A DNA stretch of 42,962 bases from a virus, in IMG/VR virus record IMGVR_UViG_3300020717_000188, positions 1-42,962 of that record; one strand, written 5' to 3'. Shown here piece after piece: positions 1 through 6,180 of the stretch. The position numbers and the translations under genes are program-made. The notes under the pieces were generated by a model that saw only the letters and a program-made list of their open reading frames with translations, did not search any database and was not told the origin of the DNA. The first letter of the stretch is position 1. The number at the start of each line of letters is the position of its first letter.

Positions 1-14
1 GTATAGATAACGAA

Positions 15-368
15 ATGTATGATTATAACTTTGTACCGTTAAATCTAGATATATCTAAAGATAAACTATGGAAAAGTGAATTTGAAAGGGAATACGCAAA
101 ATGGGGATATTCTTTTATCGGTGATAGCGATATAGAATGGAAGAATGATATAGTTTCTTTTAGAGATGTCTCTACGTTATGTAACGAGATAAGAGATGAA
201 GCGTTCAAACATATTAAGATAGCAGCCTGGTATCTTTGTGCGTTTACCGGATTAGGATATACATTTGAGGAATTACAACATAAGCGTAGATGTGATATAG
301 AATATGGCGATCTTTTAAGAAGAACTAACGAAAAGATCAGAAATTATATGGAATATCAACTTAGATAA
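15..368 (+). CDS. hypothetical protein, 117 aa
   Basis: Soluble protein of unknown function. I do not recognise a family. The sequence is rich in charged and aromatic residues, with no signal peptide or membrane segment; the C-terminal half (about residues 60-115) looks helical. The ATG at 15 is the first start visible and the frame is open to the stop at 366-368. It lies at the window edge, directly upstream of a tRNA-Leu gene that has its own sigma70-like promoter, so it probably ends an operon that began outside the window. Reality as a gene rests on length and on the absence of a better frame. Confidence 0.6.
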   Translation: MYDYNFVPLNLDISKDKLWKSEFEREYAKWGYSFIGDSDIEWKNDIVSFRDVSTLCNEIRDEAFKHIKIAAWYLCAFTGLGYTFEELQHKRRCDIEYGDLLRRTNEKIRNYMEYQLR

Positions 369-370
369 GA

Positions 371-399
371 TTGTATAAGTAAATGAGATAAAGTATAAT
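371..399 (+). promoter_or_regulatory. sigma70-like promoter for tRNA-Leu
   Basis: TTGTAT at 371-376, a 17-base spacer and TATAAT at 394-399, ten bases before the tRNA-Leu 5' end. The -10 is perfect and the -35 is partial. Confidence 0.55.
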
Positions 400-408
400 T
401 ACATAATT

Positions 409-492
409 GCCCCGGTGGTGGAATGGTATACACTCTGGTCTTAGAAGCCAGCGCCGAAAGGATTGGGAGTTCGAGTCTCCCCCGGGGCACCA
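409..492 (+). tRNA. tRNA-Leu (anticodon UAG)
   Basis: Complete cloverleaf. Acceptor GCCCCGG pairs with CCGGGGC, discriminator A, and CCA is encoded. Anticodon loop CTTAGAA gives UAG, reading CUA. The extended variable arm fits leucine, and the T-loop is TTCGAGT. Confidence 0.95.
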
Positions 493-503
493 AATAAAAT
501 AAT

Positions 504-683
504 ATGTTTAAAGATACACGAGATATGTATAATACAATGCGAGGAGACGGTATTACCGTTTTCGGTAGTGTATTAATTGCCGGCGCTTATTTCATTCTGT
601 GGCCATTATTTTGGTTAGCAGAGAAGTCAGTACCAGAGCGTAAAGATTTCGGACCCTTTAAAGGTCGTAAAGATTTAGAGTGA
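504..683 (+). CDS. small single-pass membrane protein, 59 aa
   Basis: Short ORF of 59 codons. Residues 18-40 form one strongly hydrophobic segment (FGSVLIAGAYFILWPLFWLA), flanked by a charged N-terminus and a Lys/Arg-rich C-terminal tail (residues 44-59), as in a single-pass inner-membrane protein with a cytoplasmic basic tail. The ATG at 504 lies 11 bases after the tRNA-Leu CCA end and no clear Shine-Dalgarno is visible, so the internal ATGs at residues 8 and 12 remain possible starts. Function unknown. The gene is flanked by tRNA-Leu upstream and a non-coding, hairpin-rich stretch downstream. Confidence 0.5.
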   Translation: MFKDTRDMYNTMRGDGITVFGSVLIAGAYFILWPLFWLAEKSVPERKDFGPFKGRKDLE

Positions 684-685
684 CC

Positions 686-925
686 CCTACGGCGGGGCTG
701 ATACCAAGAACGTTTTAAGATTTTTCGCCCAAACTAATATCGGTAATCGACCGAGGTGTTTATCTTGAAGTGACCAGTTGATCTATTCTTCTCTGTGCAA
801 TAGGGTAGATGATTGGAGTGAGGGAATAATTGGCCCTTAAGTTGTAGGTAGATGTCGGGCGTACATCTCGAGATTCTAAGAGGCCTGCAGGAATGTCGAT
901 TTGGTGAAGAAGCAGCATAGTCATT
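686..925 (+). ncRNA. candidate structured RNA
   Basis: About 240 bases with no credible ORF. Local hairpins: CCCC/GGGG at 684-696, CGGT/ACCG near 741-755, and AGATGT/ACATCT near 850-870. A possible closing helix pairs GCTG (697-700) with CAGC (913-916) and ACCAA (703-707) with TTGGT (901-905). It lies just upstream of a sigma70 promoter, so it would be transcribed from upstream. No known RNA family recognised. Confidence 0.35.
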
Positions 926-930
926 CTAAT

Positions 931-959
931 TTGACACGGGATAAATAGTTAGCTATAAT
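931..959 (+). promoter_or_regulatory. composite sigma70 promoter with embedded late box
   Basis: TTGACA at 931-936, 17-base spacer, TATAAT at 954-959: a perfect sigma70 promoter, ten bases before tRNA-Val. The late octamer GATAAATA (940-947) sits inside the spacer, so the same tRNA could be read by both early and late transcription machinery. Confidence 0.75.
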
Positions 960-968
960 AGTGTAAAT

Positions 969-1044
969 GCATCGTTAGCTCAGTTGGTAGAGCGTCTGCC
1001 CTACACGCAGAATGTCGCCTGTTCGAATCGGGCACGATGTACCA
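969..1044 (+). tRNA. tRNA-Val (anticodon UAC)
   Basis: Acceptor GCATCGT pairs with ACGATGT (one G-U), discriminator A, CCA encoded. Anticodon stem TCTGC/GCAGA with loop CCTACAC gives UAC (Val, GUA). Position 33 is C instead of the near-universal U. Confidence 0.9.
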
Positions 1045-1061
1045 GTTAAGAAGGGGATTAT

Positions 1062-1346
1062 ATGAAAAGTATTCTTATTGTAAGTATTTTAGCAGCAACT
1101 CTTTCGGGTTGTGCGGTCGGCCGACACGGACAATTATATGTCCCACCAGTTGTTGTAGGTGCAGCAATTGGCGCAGCAGCGGTATTGGTATATGAACAGA
1201 ATGTGACATATCCGTATCGTGAACAAGAATATTTCTATGATCGGGGATACGGAGGTTATTTCTTCTTTGATAATAGAAGTCAACGACATTATATGCCACG
1301 TGGTTGGGGATATCATACTCATGGTGTCCCTGGTTATAGGCACTAA
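1062..1346 (+). CDS. predicted lipoprotein, 94 aa
   Basis: Small exported lipoprotein. Residues 1-16 form a signal peptide (Lys2, then a hydrophobic run ILIVSILAATLSG) ending in the lipobox LSGC with Cys17 as the lipidation site. A second hydrophobic, Ala/Gly-rich segment (about residues 29-46) may be a membrane-associated glycine-zipper-like helix. The C-terminal half is Tyr/Gly/His rich (YFYDRGYGGYFFF). The start is set by AAGGGGAT 7 bases upstream of the ATG. Phage lipoproteins of this kind often act in superinfection exclusion or lysis, but nothing here proves either. It follows tRNA-Val and is probably read from the 931 promoter. Confidence 0.8.
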   Translation: MKSILIVSILAATLSGCAVGRHGQLYVPPVVVGAAIGAAAVLVYEQNVTYPYREQEYFYDRGYGGYFFFDNRSQRHYMPRGWGYHTHGVPGYRH

Positions 1347-1378
1347 TATCATAATAAACGGGTATTGCGCCCGCTTTG

Positions 1379-1386
1379 TATAAATA
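1379..1386 (+). promoter_or_regulatory. late promoter box TATAAATA
   Basis: Exact T4 late octamer, four bases before the ATG of the homing endonuclease at 1391; transcription would begin at or next to the start codon. Confidence 0.65.
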
Positions 1387-1390
1387 CTGC

Positions 1391-2014
1391 ATGAGCAGGT
1401 TTATATGTAAATTTTGTAGTAATCCGAGTAAGAAGCAGAATGTAAATAGCCTTCGAAATCATGAACGGTTGTGCAGTCAGAATCCGAATAAGCAATTTTC
1501 TAATTTATTATTAGAAAAACGAGATCCGTGGAATAAAGGACTATCTGTAAAGAATAATCCAGAATTGAAAGATAGTTTGGTGGCGGGCGGTATTAGTCTT
1601 GCTAATAAAATTAAAGATGGGTGGATACCACTATGGGCCACCCCCGGTTTTTGGACAGAAGAACGTAGGACAGAAAAATCTGAATGGAGAAAGCAACTTC
1701 ATATAGATCACCCCGAAACTCATCCAAATAGAAGATTAGCAGGTAATAGAAATAAGATGACATATCCGGAAAAGGTAGCATTTGATTTCTTAACCAATAA
1801 TCGAATAGTATTTGAACATCAATTTCCGATTGATAAATATTTTGTAGATTTTTGTATAGATAAGATTGTTATAGAGATAGATGGTGCCAGATGGCATAAT
1901 AAAGAGAAAGATTTGATTAGAGATACTATTATTGAAAGTTATGGATATAAGGTATTTAGAATCGATTCTAAAGAAAGAATAGAAGATAGAATAAGAGAGA
2001 TAATCCGAGTATAG
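1391..2014 (+). CDS. homing endonuclease, Vsr/DUF559-like (EDxHD) fold
   Basis: Free-standing homing endonuclease of about 207 residues. The N-terminus carries a Cys/His zinc-binding segment (CKFC ... H ... C). A NUMOD-like motif (DPWNKGL) follows, and the C-terminal 85 residues are a Vsr/DUF559-type nuclease: PEKVAFDFL, then VDFCIDKIVIEIDGARWH and a terminal YGYKVFRI strand, matching the E, D, D and H positions of the very-short-patch-repair/EDxHD fold. A TTG at 1376 extends the frame, but the ATG at 1391 directly after the late box TATAAATA is the better start. The last codons and stop lie inside tRNA-Pro (10-base overlap), so the gene appears inserted against that tRNA, which is probably its target region. 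Confidence 0.8.
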   Translation: MSRFICKFCSNPSKKQNVNSLRNHERLCSQNPNKQFSNLLLEKRDPWNKGLSVKNNPELKDSLVAGGISLANKIKDGWIPLWATPGFWTEERRTEKSEWRKQLHIDHPETHPNRRLAGNRNKMTYPEKVAFDFLTNNRIVFEHQFPIDKYFVDFCIDKIVIEIDGARWHNKEKDLIRDTIIESYGYKVFRIDSKERIEDRIREIIRV

Positions 2015-2082
2015 GCTAGTCTGATTAAGTCGTCTGGTTTGGGACCAGAAAATCCGAGGTTCGAATCCTCGTACTCGGACCA
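2005..2082 (+). tRNA. tRNA-Pro (anticodon UGG)
   Basis: Acceptor CCGAGTA pairs perfectly with TACTCGG, discriminator A, CCA encoded. Anticodon loop TTTGGGA gives UGG (CCA). T-arm CGAGG-TTCGAAT-CCTCG. Its first ten bases encode the end of the upstream endonuclease. Confidence 0.93.
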
Positions 2083-2100
2083 TTTTAAGAAAGATAATAA

Positions 2101-2370
2101 ATGAAAATAAATGTAGCACATATTTTAGTACCTTCGATTGAAGCTGCTCAGTTCTTGCGTAAGCAAATTATTGAGGGCGCAGATTTCGGACAAGTGGCTA
2201 TGGCAAATAGTTCGTGCCCGAGTAAGCAGAATGGTGGCAATTTAGGATTCTTCGGTGAAGGCCAAATGGTTAAACCATTTGAAGATGCAGCCTATGCAAC
2301 GCCAGTTGGTGAAGTAAGCGAACCAGTAAAAACACAATTTGGATATCATCTTATTAAGAGATTATACTAA
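2101..2370 (+). CDS. parvulin-type peptidyl-prolyl cis-trans isomerase
   Basis: Single-domain rotamase that would catalyse cis-trans isomerisation of peptidyl-prolyl bonds in the cytoplasm (no signal peptide). The whole 89-residue protein is one parvulin domain: AHILVP at 6-11 (first strand with the active-site His), [20 protein letters not shown] around 27-46, the signature [20 protein letters not shown] at about 46-65, and the closing [12 protein letters not shown]. Length matches E. coli PpiC (about 93 aa). It starts 18 bases after the tRNA-Pro CCA end. Parvulins are uncommon in phages; a role in folding a virion or host-takeover protein is plausible but not shown. Confidence 0.9.
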   Translation: MKINVAHILVPSIEAAQFLRKQIIEGADFGQVAMANSSCPSKQNGGNLGFFGEGQMVKPFEDAAYATPVGEVSEPVKTQFGYHLIKRLY

Positions 2371-2600
2371 GATCTTGAGGAGGTACACTGAAAAGTGCCT
2401 CAATCCTTGGCTCAAGGTATAGAGTCGTTGATTACTTTCGAAAAAGTGATTGTGTCCGGCCGCAAGAGGGTTCCCGGTGGTTACGCTTTTAACCGATAAC
2501 ATTATATCAGTTCCAATTGCAGGTACCTGTTTGTATTGGTCGTCTTTTGGGGAGACGTAAAACGATATAAGATATGGACTTACCATCCGTAGCACTAATT
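2371..2600 (+). ncRNA. candidate structured RNA or leader of the QueC-like gene
   Basis: About 230 non-coding bases. Visible helices: GAGG-CACT/AGTG-CCTC near 2378-2402, with GAAA in the loop; CTTGAG (about 2374) with CTCAAG (about 2412); GATTACTTT/AAAGTGATT near 2429-2452; and TTATATC (about 2501) with GATATAA (about 2564). The last pair encloses CCAAT/ATTGG and a CGTCT/AGACG hairpin. It ends about ten bases before the next gene, so it may be a cis-acting leader or an independent RNA. No known riboswitch recognised. Confidence 0.45.
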
Positions 2601-2610
2601 TATAAACTGT

Positions 2611-3219
2611 ATGCATGATAAAATTATTTCAGATTTAGAGTCGGTATTATTGCAGTATAAAACTGTAGGTCTTCTTGTTTCTGGGGGATTTGATAGTACA
2701 CTACTCACGTATCTTGTGCATGAATTACGCGAAAAGAATCAAACTGATAATACATTTGAATTCTTTACTGTGCCGAGATATGATGATTCATTAGTTCATG
2801 CTAAACGAATTATCGATTATATTGATACTAAATTTAATAAGATGCCTACAGTATGGCATATGGTAGGCAATCCAGATCTACATTTTACTCAACAGGTTAG
2901 TAGCGGCATAGGCGAAGCATTAAGAAATTTTAAGTTTGATATATTGCTAACCGGCGATAATATAGTTCCTCCTATAGATGAAGTGCCCGGCGGACCTCCA
3001 CGTAAGAGAGGCGATCATCCTAGACTGTATAAGCCTTTCTTTGACTATACAAAAGATGTTATGTTACAATTATGTATAGATCGTGGACTAACCGATATTA
3101 TGGAAATAACACATACTTGCACAGAATCGAAAACATTAAGGTGCAATGTATGCTGGCAATGTAGAGAACGTGCTTGGGCATTTAAGAAATGTGGATATAT
3201 CGATCCAGGTACAATGTAA
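2611..3219 (+). CDS. QueC-like PP-loop ATPase
   Basis: Member of the adenine-nucleotide alpha hydrolase (PP-loop) superfamily, closest by motif to QueC, which makes 7-cyano-7-deazaguanine (preQ0) from carboxy-deazaguanine using ATP and ammonia. The PP-loop SGGFDST lies at residues 24-30. The C-terminus holds a four-Cys zinc site (C170, C178, C181, C184) followed by RERAWAFKKCGYIDPGTM, the same arrangement as the QueC tail. At 202 residues it is slightly shorter than cellular QueC. In phages such proteins feed 7-deazaguanine into tRNA or into genomic DNA as protection against restriction. No QueD, QueE, FolE or DNA transglycosylase is visible here, so partners must lie elsewhere or it acts on another substrate. 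Confidence 0.75.
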   Translation: MHDKIISDLESVLLQYKTVGLLVSGGFDSTLLTYLVHELREKNQTDNTFEFFTVPRYDDSLVHAKRIIDYIDTKFNKMPTVWHMVGNPDLHFTQQVSSGIGEALRNFKFDILLTGDNIVPPIDEVPGGPPRKRGDHPRLYKPFFDYTKDVMLQLCIDRGLTDIMEITHTCTESKTLRCNVCWQCRERAWAFKKCGYIDPGTM

Positions 3220-3225
3220 AGGATA

Positions 3226-3420
3226 TTAGGTAAAGGGCTCGTAGAAAGAGATATGCCGGTGGATATGCAGCAGCAGGTTGATAAACTGTCATGGCCGCTT
3301 TCCTGTCTTAAGGTATCTCCTCCCGGGTGTCGGGAAAATGCGTCACAATGAGACTTAGGATTGGCAATCTGTTGAAGTCCGATAGTAGCTAGATTACCGG
3401 TTAGCAAGACACTCACCTAA
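3226..3420 (+). ncRNA. candidate structured RNA with closing helix
   Basis: Non-coding stretch of 195 bases bounded by a perfect terminal helix, TTAGGT (3226-3231) with ACCTAA (3415-3420). Inside: CCGGT near 3254 with ACCGG near 3396, a CCCG/CGGG hairpin near 3325-3335, and GACTT/AAGTC enclosing GATT-GGC-AATC near 3352-3378. Nested and closed, as expected for a real RNA fold. It ends seven bases before the next ATG, so it could be a 5' leader. No Rho-independent terminator follows. Confidence 0.45.
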
Positions 3421-3427
3421 ATTTATT

Positions 3428-4132
3428 ATGAAACAATCGATTGTAAAATACTGTGTTGGTACACCATTCTATATAGAATGTTTTACTATAGAGAATCAGC
3501 CCGGCGAATGGAATTCAACTAAGGTTGCTATCTTTAGAGATGAAATACTTATTGGTGAATATATCCGCAACTATGCGAATTATGCTACGACAACATTTTC
3601 TCCGTTCTCGATCGGTGAAGATTGGTATGCACTTTATAGTGCTGATTATACTGCTACTCGTGTAATGAAATTACATAAAGATAGCATAGAAGATTGGTGT
3701 GGAGAAGAAAGATCATCTGTCGGATTCTGTCCTGTTGAAACATATGTTCCTCGATACAGGATGGTAAAAGGTTCTTTTGAATCAGACGGTAAGACACACG
3801 AGTTTGAAACATACGCCGTAGATTGTGATTATAAAACAGAAGGCGAATTCCTAAAAGATATGCCCGAATTTGATTTTGAACATCATACTGATTTTGGATT
3901 TCTATGTGGATGCGTGTGGGGTGATGATACAAGTTGGAAATTATTGTATATCGACTTATCAAAAGTCCCTAATAAAGAACTTAGTATTACAGATAAATTC
4001 GGATATTGGCAATTACCTAATAAATTGAAGTTAAAAGAATGTATCAATATGTCTAATTGGGAACCAGATCACAATTGGATTGAACTTACCCGAATGGAAC
4101 ATATTAATCTTACGACAGGCGAACGCTGCTAA
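3428..4132 (+). CDS. hypothetical protein, 234 aa
   Basis: Soluble protein I do not recognise. It is acidic and rich in Trp, Tyr and Cys, with beta-like stretches (FYIECFTI, KVAIFRDEILIGEY, WYALYSADYTATRVMKL, SWKLLYIDLSKV) suggesting a mainly beta fold. No signal peptide or membrane segment. The ATG at 3428 lies only seven bases after the closing helix of the preceding structured RNA and lacks an obvious Shine-Dalgarno, so the RNA may influence its translation. It is followed closely by two further small genes in the same direction, suggesting one transcription unit. Confidence 0.65.
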   Translation: MKQSIVKYCVGTPFYIECFTIENQPGEWNSTKVAIFRDEILIGEYIRNYANYATTTFSPFSIGEDWYALYSADYTATRVMKLHKDSIEDWCGEERSSVGFCPVETYVPRYRMVKGSFESDGKTHEFETYAVDCDYKTEGEFLKDMPEFDFEHHTDFGFLCGCVWGDDTSWKLLYIDLSKVPNKELSITDKFGYWQLPNKLKLKECINMSNWEPDHNWIELTRMEHINLTTGERC

Positions 4133-4139
4133 ATACGAT

Positions 4140-4496
4140 ATGCAAATAATTTATCAAGACGAATATGGCGAAGGTGTATATTGGGGACAGAGTTCCCATC
4201 CTGCTTCTATTGGCGACACAATCATAGTAGATGACGAAGAATATCGTGTTAAGTCTCGCATATTTTATCCTCAAGATGATAAGATTGTTATTACTGTTAC
4301 ACAGGGCATGATGAGATCAGCACAGACAGAAAGCACAGATTCCGGTAGACTTAATGAAGTTAAGAATGCTATACTTGCTATTAATAAACGGCAAGATGCA
4401 AGTGAGAAGAAGGGTAGAGCCCTAAACGAGCAGATTGGTTCGATTAGAAAGCATATTAATCAACGTATTCAACAAGAAAAGAAAGATACACAATGA
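4140..4496 (+). CDS. hypothetical protein with C-terminal coiled coil
   Basis: About 118 residues from the ATG at 4140 (an upstream in-frame start at 4080 would overlap the previous gene by 53 bases and is less likely). The first 55 residues look like a small beta domain (GEGVYWGQ, IGDTIIVDDEEYRVKSRIF, KIVITVTQG), similar in feel to a KOW or tudor-like barrel. Residues 70-118 are a charged, Ala/Leu/Lys/Glu-rich helix likely to form a coiled coil. Function unknown. Its stop codon overlaps the ATG of the next gene (ATGA), so the two are translationally coupled. Confidence 0.65.
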   Translation: MQIIYQDEYGEGVYWGQSSHPASIGDTIIVDDEEYRVKSRIFYPQDDKIVITVTQGMMRSAQTESTDSGRLNEVKNAILAINKRQDASEKKGRALNEQIGSIRKHINQRIQQEKKDTQ

Positions 4497-4708
4497 CACC
4501 AGATAAGAATTTCAAAATGAAGCAATCAACAAAGATTATGGTTGCCTCGTTTCCTGGCACAACTGAGTCTCGCAACGGATTCAAGCGAGCAATGATCGAA
4601 GCGCAACTCTGCGAAGAAGCTGCTCGTCGTGCATCATTGAAGTCTAATGACAACAAAGATAAATCTCCACGTGGAGTAAGTCGTGGTGCTGTTGCACCCG
4701 AAGCATAA
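4493..4708 (+). CDS. hypothetical basic protein, 71 aa
   Basis: Small basic protein, unknown function. The start codon overlaps the stop of the upstream gene (ATGA), which supports its reality. The central part (residues 28-48, FKRAMIEAQLCEEAARRASL) looks like one amphipathic helix and the C-terminus is disordered and Ser/Asp/Lys rich. Codon use shifts toward GC relative to its neighbours. It ends ten bases before tRNA-Thr. Confidence 0.55.
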   Translation: MTPDKNFKMKQSTKIMVASFPGTTESRNGFKRAMIEAQLCEEAARRASLKSNDNKDKSPRGVSRGAVAPEA

Positions 4709-4711
4709 ATA
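4704..4711 (+). promoter_or_regulatory. possible late box CATAAATA
   Basis: Variant of the late octamer seven bases before tRNA-Thr, the same spacing as the box before tRNA-Gly(GCC). It overlaps the stop of the preceding gene. Confidence 0.35.
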
Positions 4712-4718
4712 CAATATC

Positions 4719-4792
4719 GCCCTTATAGTACATTGGTAGTACAATACATTGGTAATGTATAGAACAAAGTTCGATTCTTTGTTAGGGCACCA
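4719..4792 (+). tRNA. tRNA-Thr (anticodon GGU)
   Basis: Acceptor GCCCTTA pairs with TTAGGGC except for a T-T mismatch at 6-67; discriminator A and CCA encoded. Anticodon arm ATACA-TTGGTAA-TGTAT gives GGU (ACC). T-arm CAAAG-TTCGATT-CTTTG. Confidence 0.9.
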
Positions 4793-4799
4793 AATTTGA

Positions 4800-4877
<78 letters not shown>

Positions 4878-4908
4878 AATATACAGAGTAAATCAATCCA
4901 GTTTTCCA

Positions 4909-4916
4909 TATAAATA
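4909..4916 (+). promoter_or_regulatory. late promoter box TATAAATA
   Basis: Exact T4 late octamer 18 bases before the membrane-protein ATG at 4935, leaving room for the Shine-Dalgarno GGAAGGA. Confidence 0.55.
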
Positions 4917-4934
4917 TATGTTTGGAAGGAATAT

Positions 4935-5336
4935 ATGTTTTGGAGAAAATTAGCAATAAATATACATTTAACAGCTCAATTGTTATTTATATTAGGAACT
5001 ATCAACGATTTTTTCCTAATGATATTAGCTCATTCGGCCAGGTCGCATATATTTGACTTAGTACCGTCGTTTGCTATTTTTATTATATCGCCGTGGATTC
5101 TTGTTATATTTGTACTTTCTGTGTCACTTGTGATATCTATATTAACGGAAGATAAAGTTGTTGTAAAACGAGACATATTTGGGTATATAGTGATGGCAAT
5201 TATATATGCAATATTACTTACATTATCATTGTTCAATCCTGTAATAGTGTGGCCTGTTATGCTTAGTTATATCGTTTATATGAGCTGGGCCGTATCATTA
5301 GCATACTTTAAATTAGCAATAATTAAGGGTAAATAA
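4935..5336 (+). CDS. multi-pass membrane protein, 133 aa
   Basis: Integral membrane protein with about four hydrophobic segments: residues 12-32 (LTAQLLFILGTINDFFLMIL), 43-68 (LVPSFAIFIISPWILVIFVL onward), 81-103 (IFGYIVMAIIYAILLTLSLF) and 105-127 (VIVWPVMLSYIVYMSWAVSL). A Lys-rich cytoplasmic loop (EDKVVVKRD) lies between the second and third, and the protein ends in a basic tail. The ATG at 4935 follows GGAAGGAATAT, a good ribosome-binding site. I recognise no family; holin and superinfection-exclusion roles are possible for a small polytopic phage protein but unsupported. Confidence 0.7.
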   Translation: MFWRKLAINIHLTAQLLFILGTINDFFLMILAHSARSHIFDLVPSFAIFIISPWILVIFVLSVSLVISILTEDKVVVKRDIFGYIVMAIIYAILLTLSLFNPVIVWPVMLSYIVYMSWAVSLAYFKLAIIKGK

Positions 5337-5342
5337 GATTAA

Positions 5343-5419
5343 GCGGATGTGGCGAAATTGGTAAACGCAGCGGTCTAAGAAGCCGTCAGCTGGGGGTTCG
5401 AGTCCCTTCGTCCGCACCA
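5343..5419 (+). tRNA. tRNA-Leu-like (anticodon AAG) with short variable arm
   Basis: Acceptor GCGGATG/CGTCCGC, discriminator A and CCA encoded. The D-arm (GGCGAAATTGGTAAACGC) is typical of leucine tRNAs. Anticodon loop CTAAGAA gives AAG (CUU). The region between anticodon and T-stems is only about five bases (CAGCT), whereas leucine tRNAs normally have a long variable arm. A34 is also rare in bacterial leucine tRNAs. Confidence 0.8.
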
Positions 5420-5455
5420 ATGATAAAACCCTGTACAGTAAATTCCATATCCTGC

Positions 5456-5463
5456 GATAAATA
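5456..5463 (+). promoter_or_regulatory. late promoter box GATAAATA
   Basis: Late octamer 44 bases upstream of the ATG at 5508, with a normal leader and Shine-Dalgarno (CAGGAGA). Confidence 0.6.
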
Positions 5464-5507
5464 TTGTTAGAAAGATTGCATTCTTTCGGTATTTCTCAGG
5501 AGAAAGA

Positions 5508-6176
5508 ATGTCAAATTTTGCAGATAAAGTACAAGATGCTCAGAAATTTTTAAATGTGCTGACATGGAGAAAATTAGTTCAACTAATAGTGTTTCTATTT
5601 GTTATCGGCCTAACTTGGGCCACATATGAAAATAGAGATGTGATATATGGATTTGCAAGTCAGAAACGTATTGATCCATCGACACCACACATTCGAGAGT
5701 TATCTAAACCGACAATAAATGAAATTGTCACACTCACAGAAAAGTCGGAACTTATTGTAGCAATAGAGATAGTCTTAGCAGATTTCCAGAAGAATCAACG
5801 AGTTATTATATATTCATATATAGATGATGACAATATTGAATTAAGAAAAATTTATTCGAAATATTCTAATACTTCAATCGGTAATCTACCTCTATTCACC
5901 GATAATGTCGAAGATAATAAACATCTAGTGGAACTTATAAATGGTGAATTCAGTTGCCGTCCGTTTGTCGAAACATTGAGTGGAAGAATAGCTCCAGATG
6001 CACAGGCATATGTTAAAATTTCATGTTCAAATAGTATTCCAGCATCATATGGTAGATTTACAGGACTAATAGTAGTATACTTAAAGCGTCAACCGACACC
6101 TAACGAGTATGATCAGGTTAGGTCAGCTGCTAGAACACTAGCAACAACAATATTTGAGAGAGATTTAAGTAAATAG
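5508..6176 (+). CDS. single-pass membrane protein with extracytoplasmic domain, 222 aa
   Basis: A short cytoplasmic N-terminus (residues 1-24) is followed by one membrane helix (about 25-42, VQLIVFLFVIGLTWATY) and a domain of about 175 residues that probably faces the periplasm. That domain contains alternating strands and helices (SELIVAIEIVLADF, QRVIIYSYIDD, RFTGLIVVYLKR) and two Cys (in SCRPFV and KISCSN) that could form a disulfide. The pattern suggests a GAF/PAS-like sensor fold, which is inference only. RBS AGGAGA lies eight bases before the ATG. T4-type phages use N-anchored periplasmic proteins such as RI to control lysis timing, but similarity to RI was not recognised. Confidence 0.7.
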   Translation: MSNFADKVQDAQKFLNVLTWRKLVQLIVFLFVIGLTWATYENRDVIYGFASQKRIDPSTPHIRELSKPTINEIVTLTEKSELIVAIEIVLADFQKNQRVIIYSYIDDDNIELRKIYSKYSNTSIGNLPLFTDNVEDNKHLVELINGEFSCRPFVETLSGRIAPDAQAYVKISCSNSIPASYGRFTGLIVVYLKRQPTPNEYDQVRSAARTLATTIFERDLSK

Positions 6177-6180
6177 TAAC

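Noticed and set aside
1075-1392. Minus-strand ORF of 105 codons opposite the lipoprotein gene
   Set aside because: Antisense shadow of a gene with clear signal peptide and RBS on the other strand.
2362-2616. Minus-strand ORF over the leader at 2371-2600
   Set aside because: No ribosome site or promoter and the segment is dominated by RNA-like hairpins.
3045-3416. Minus-strand ORF of 123 codons across the structured RNA
   Set aside because: No Shine-Dalgarno, overlaps the QueC-like gene antisense, and composition looks random; shadow frame.
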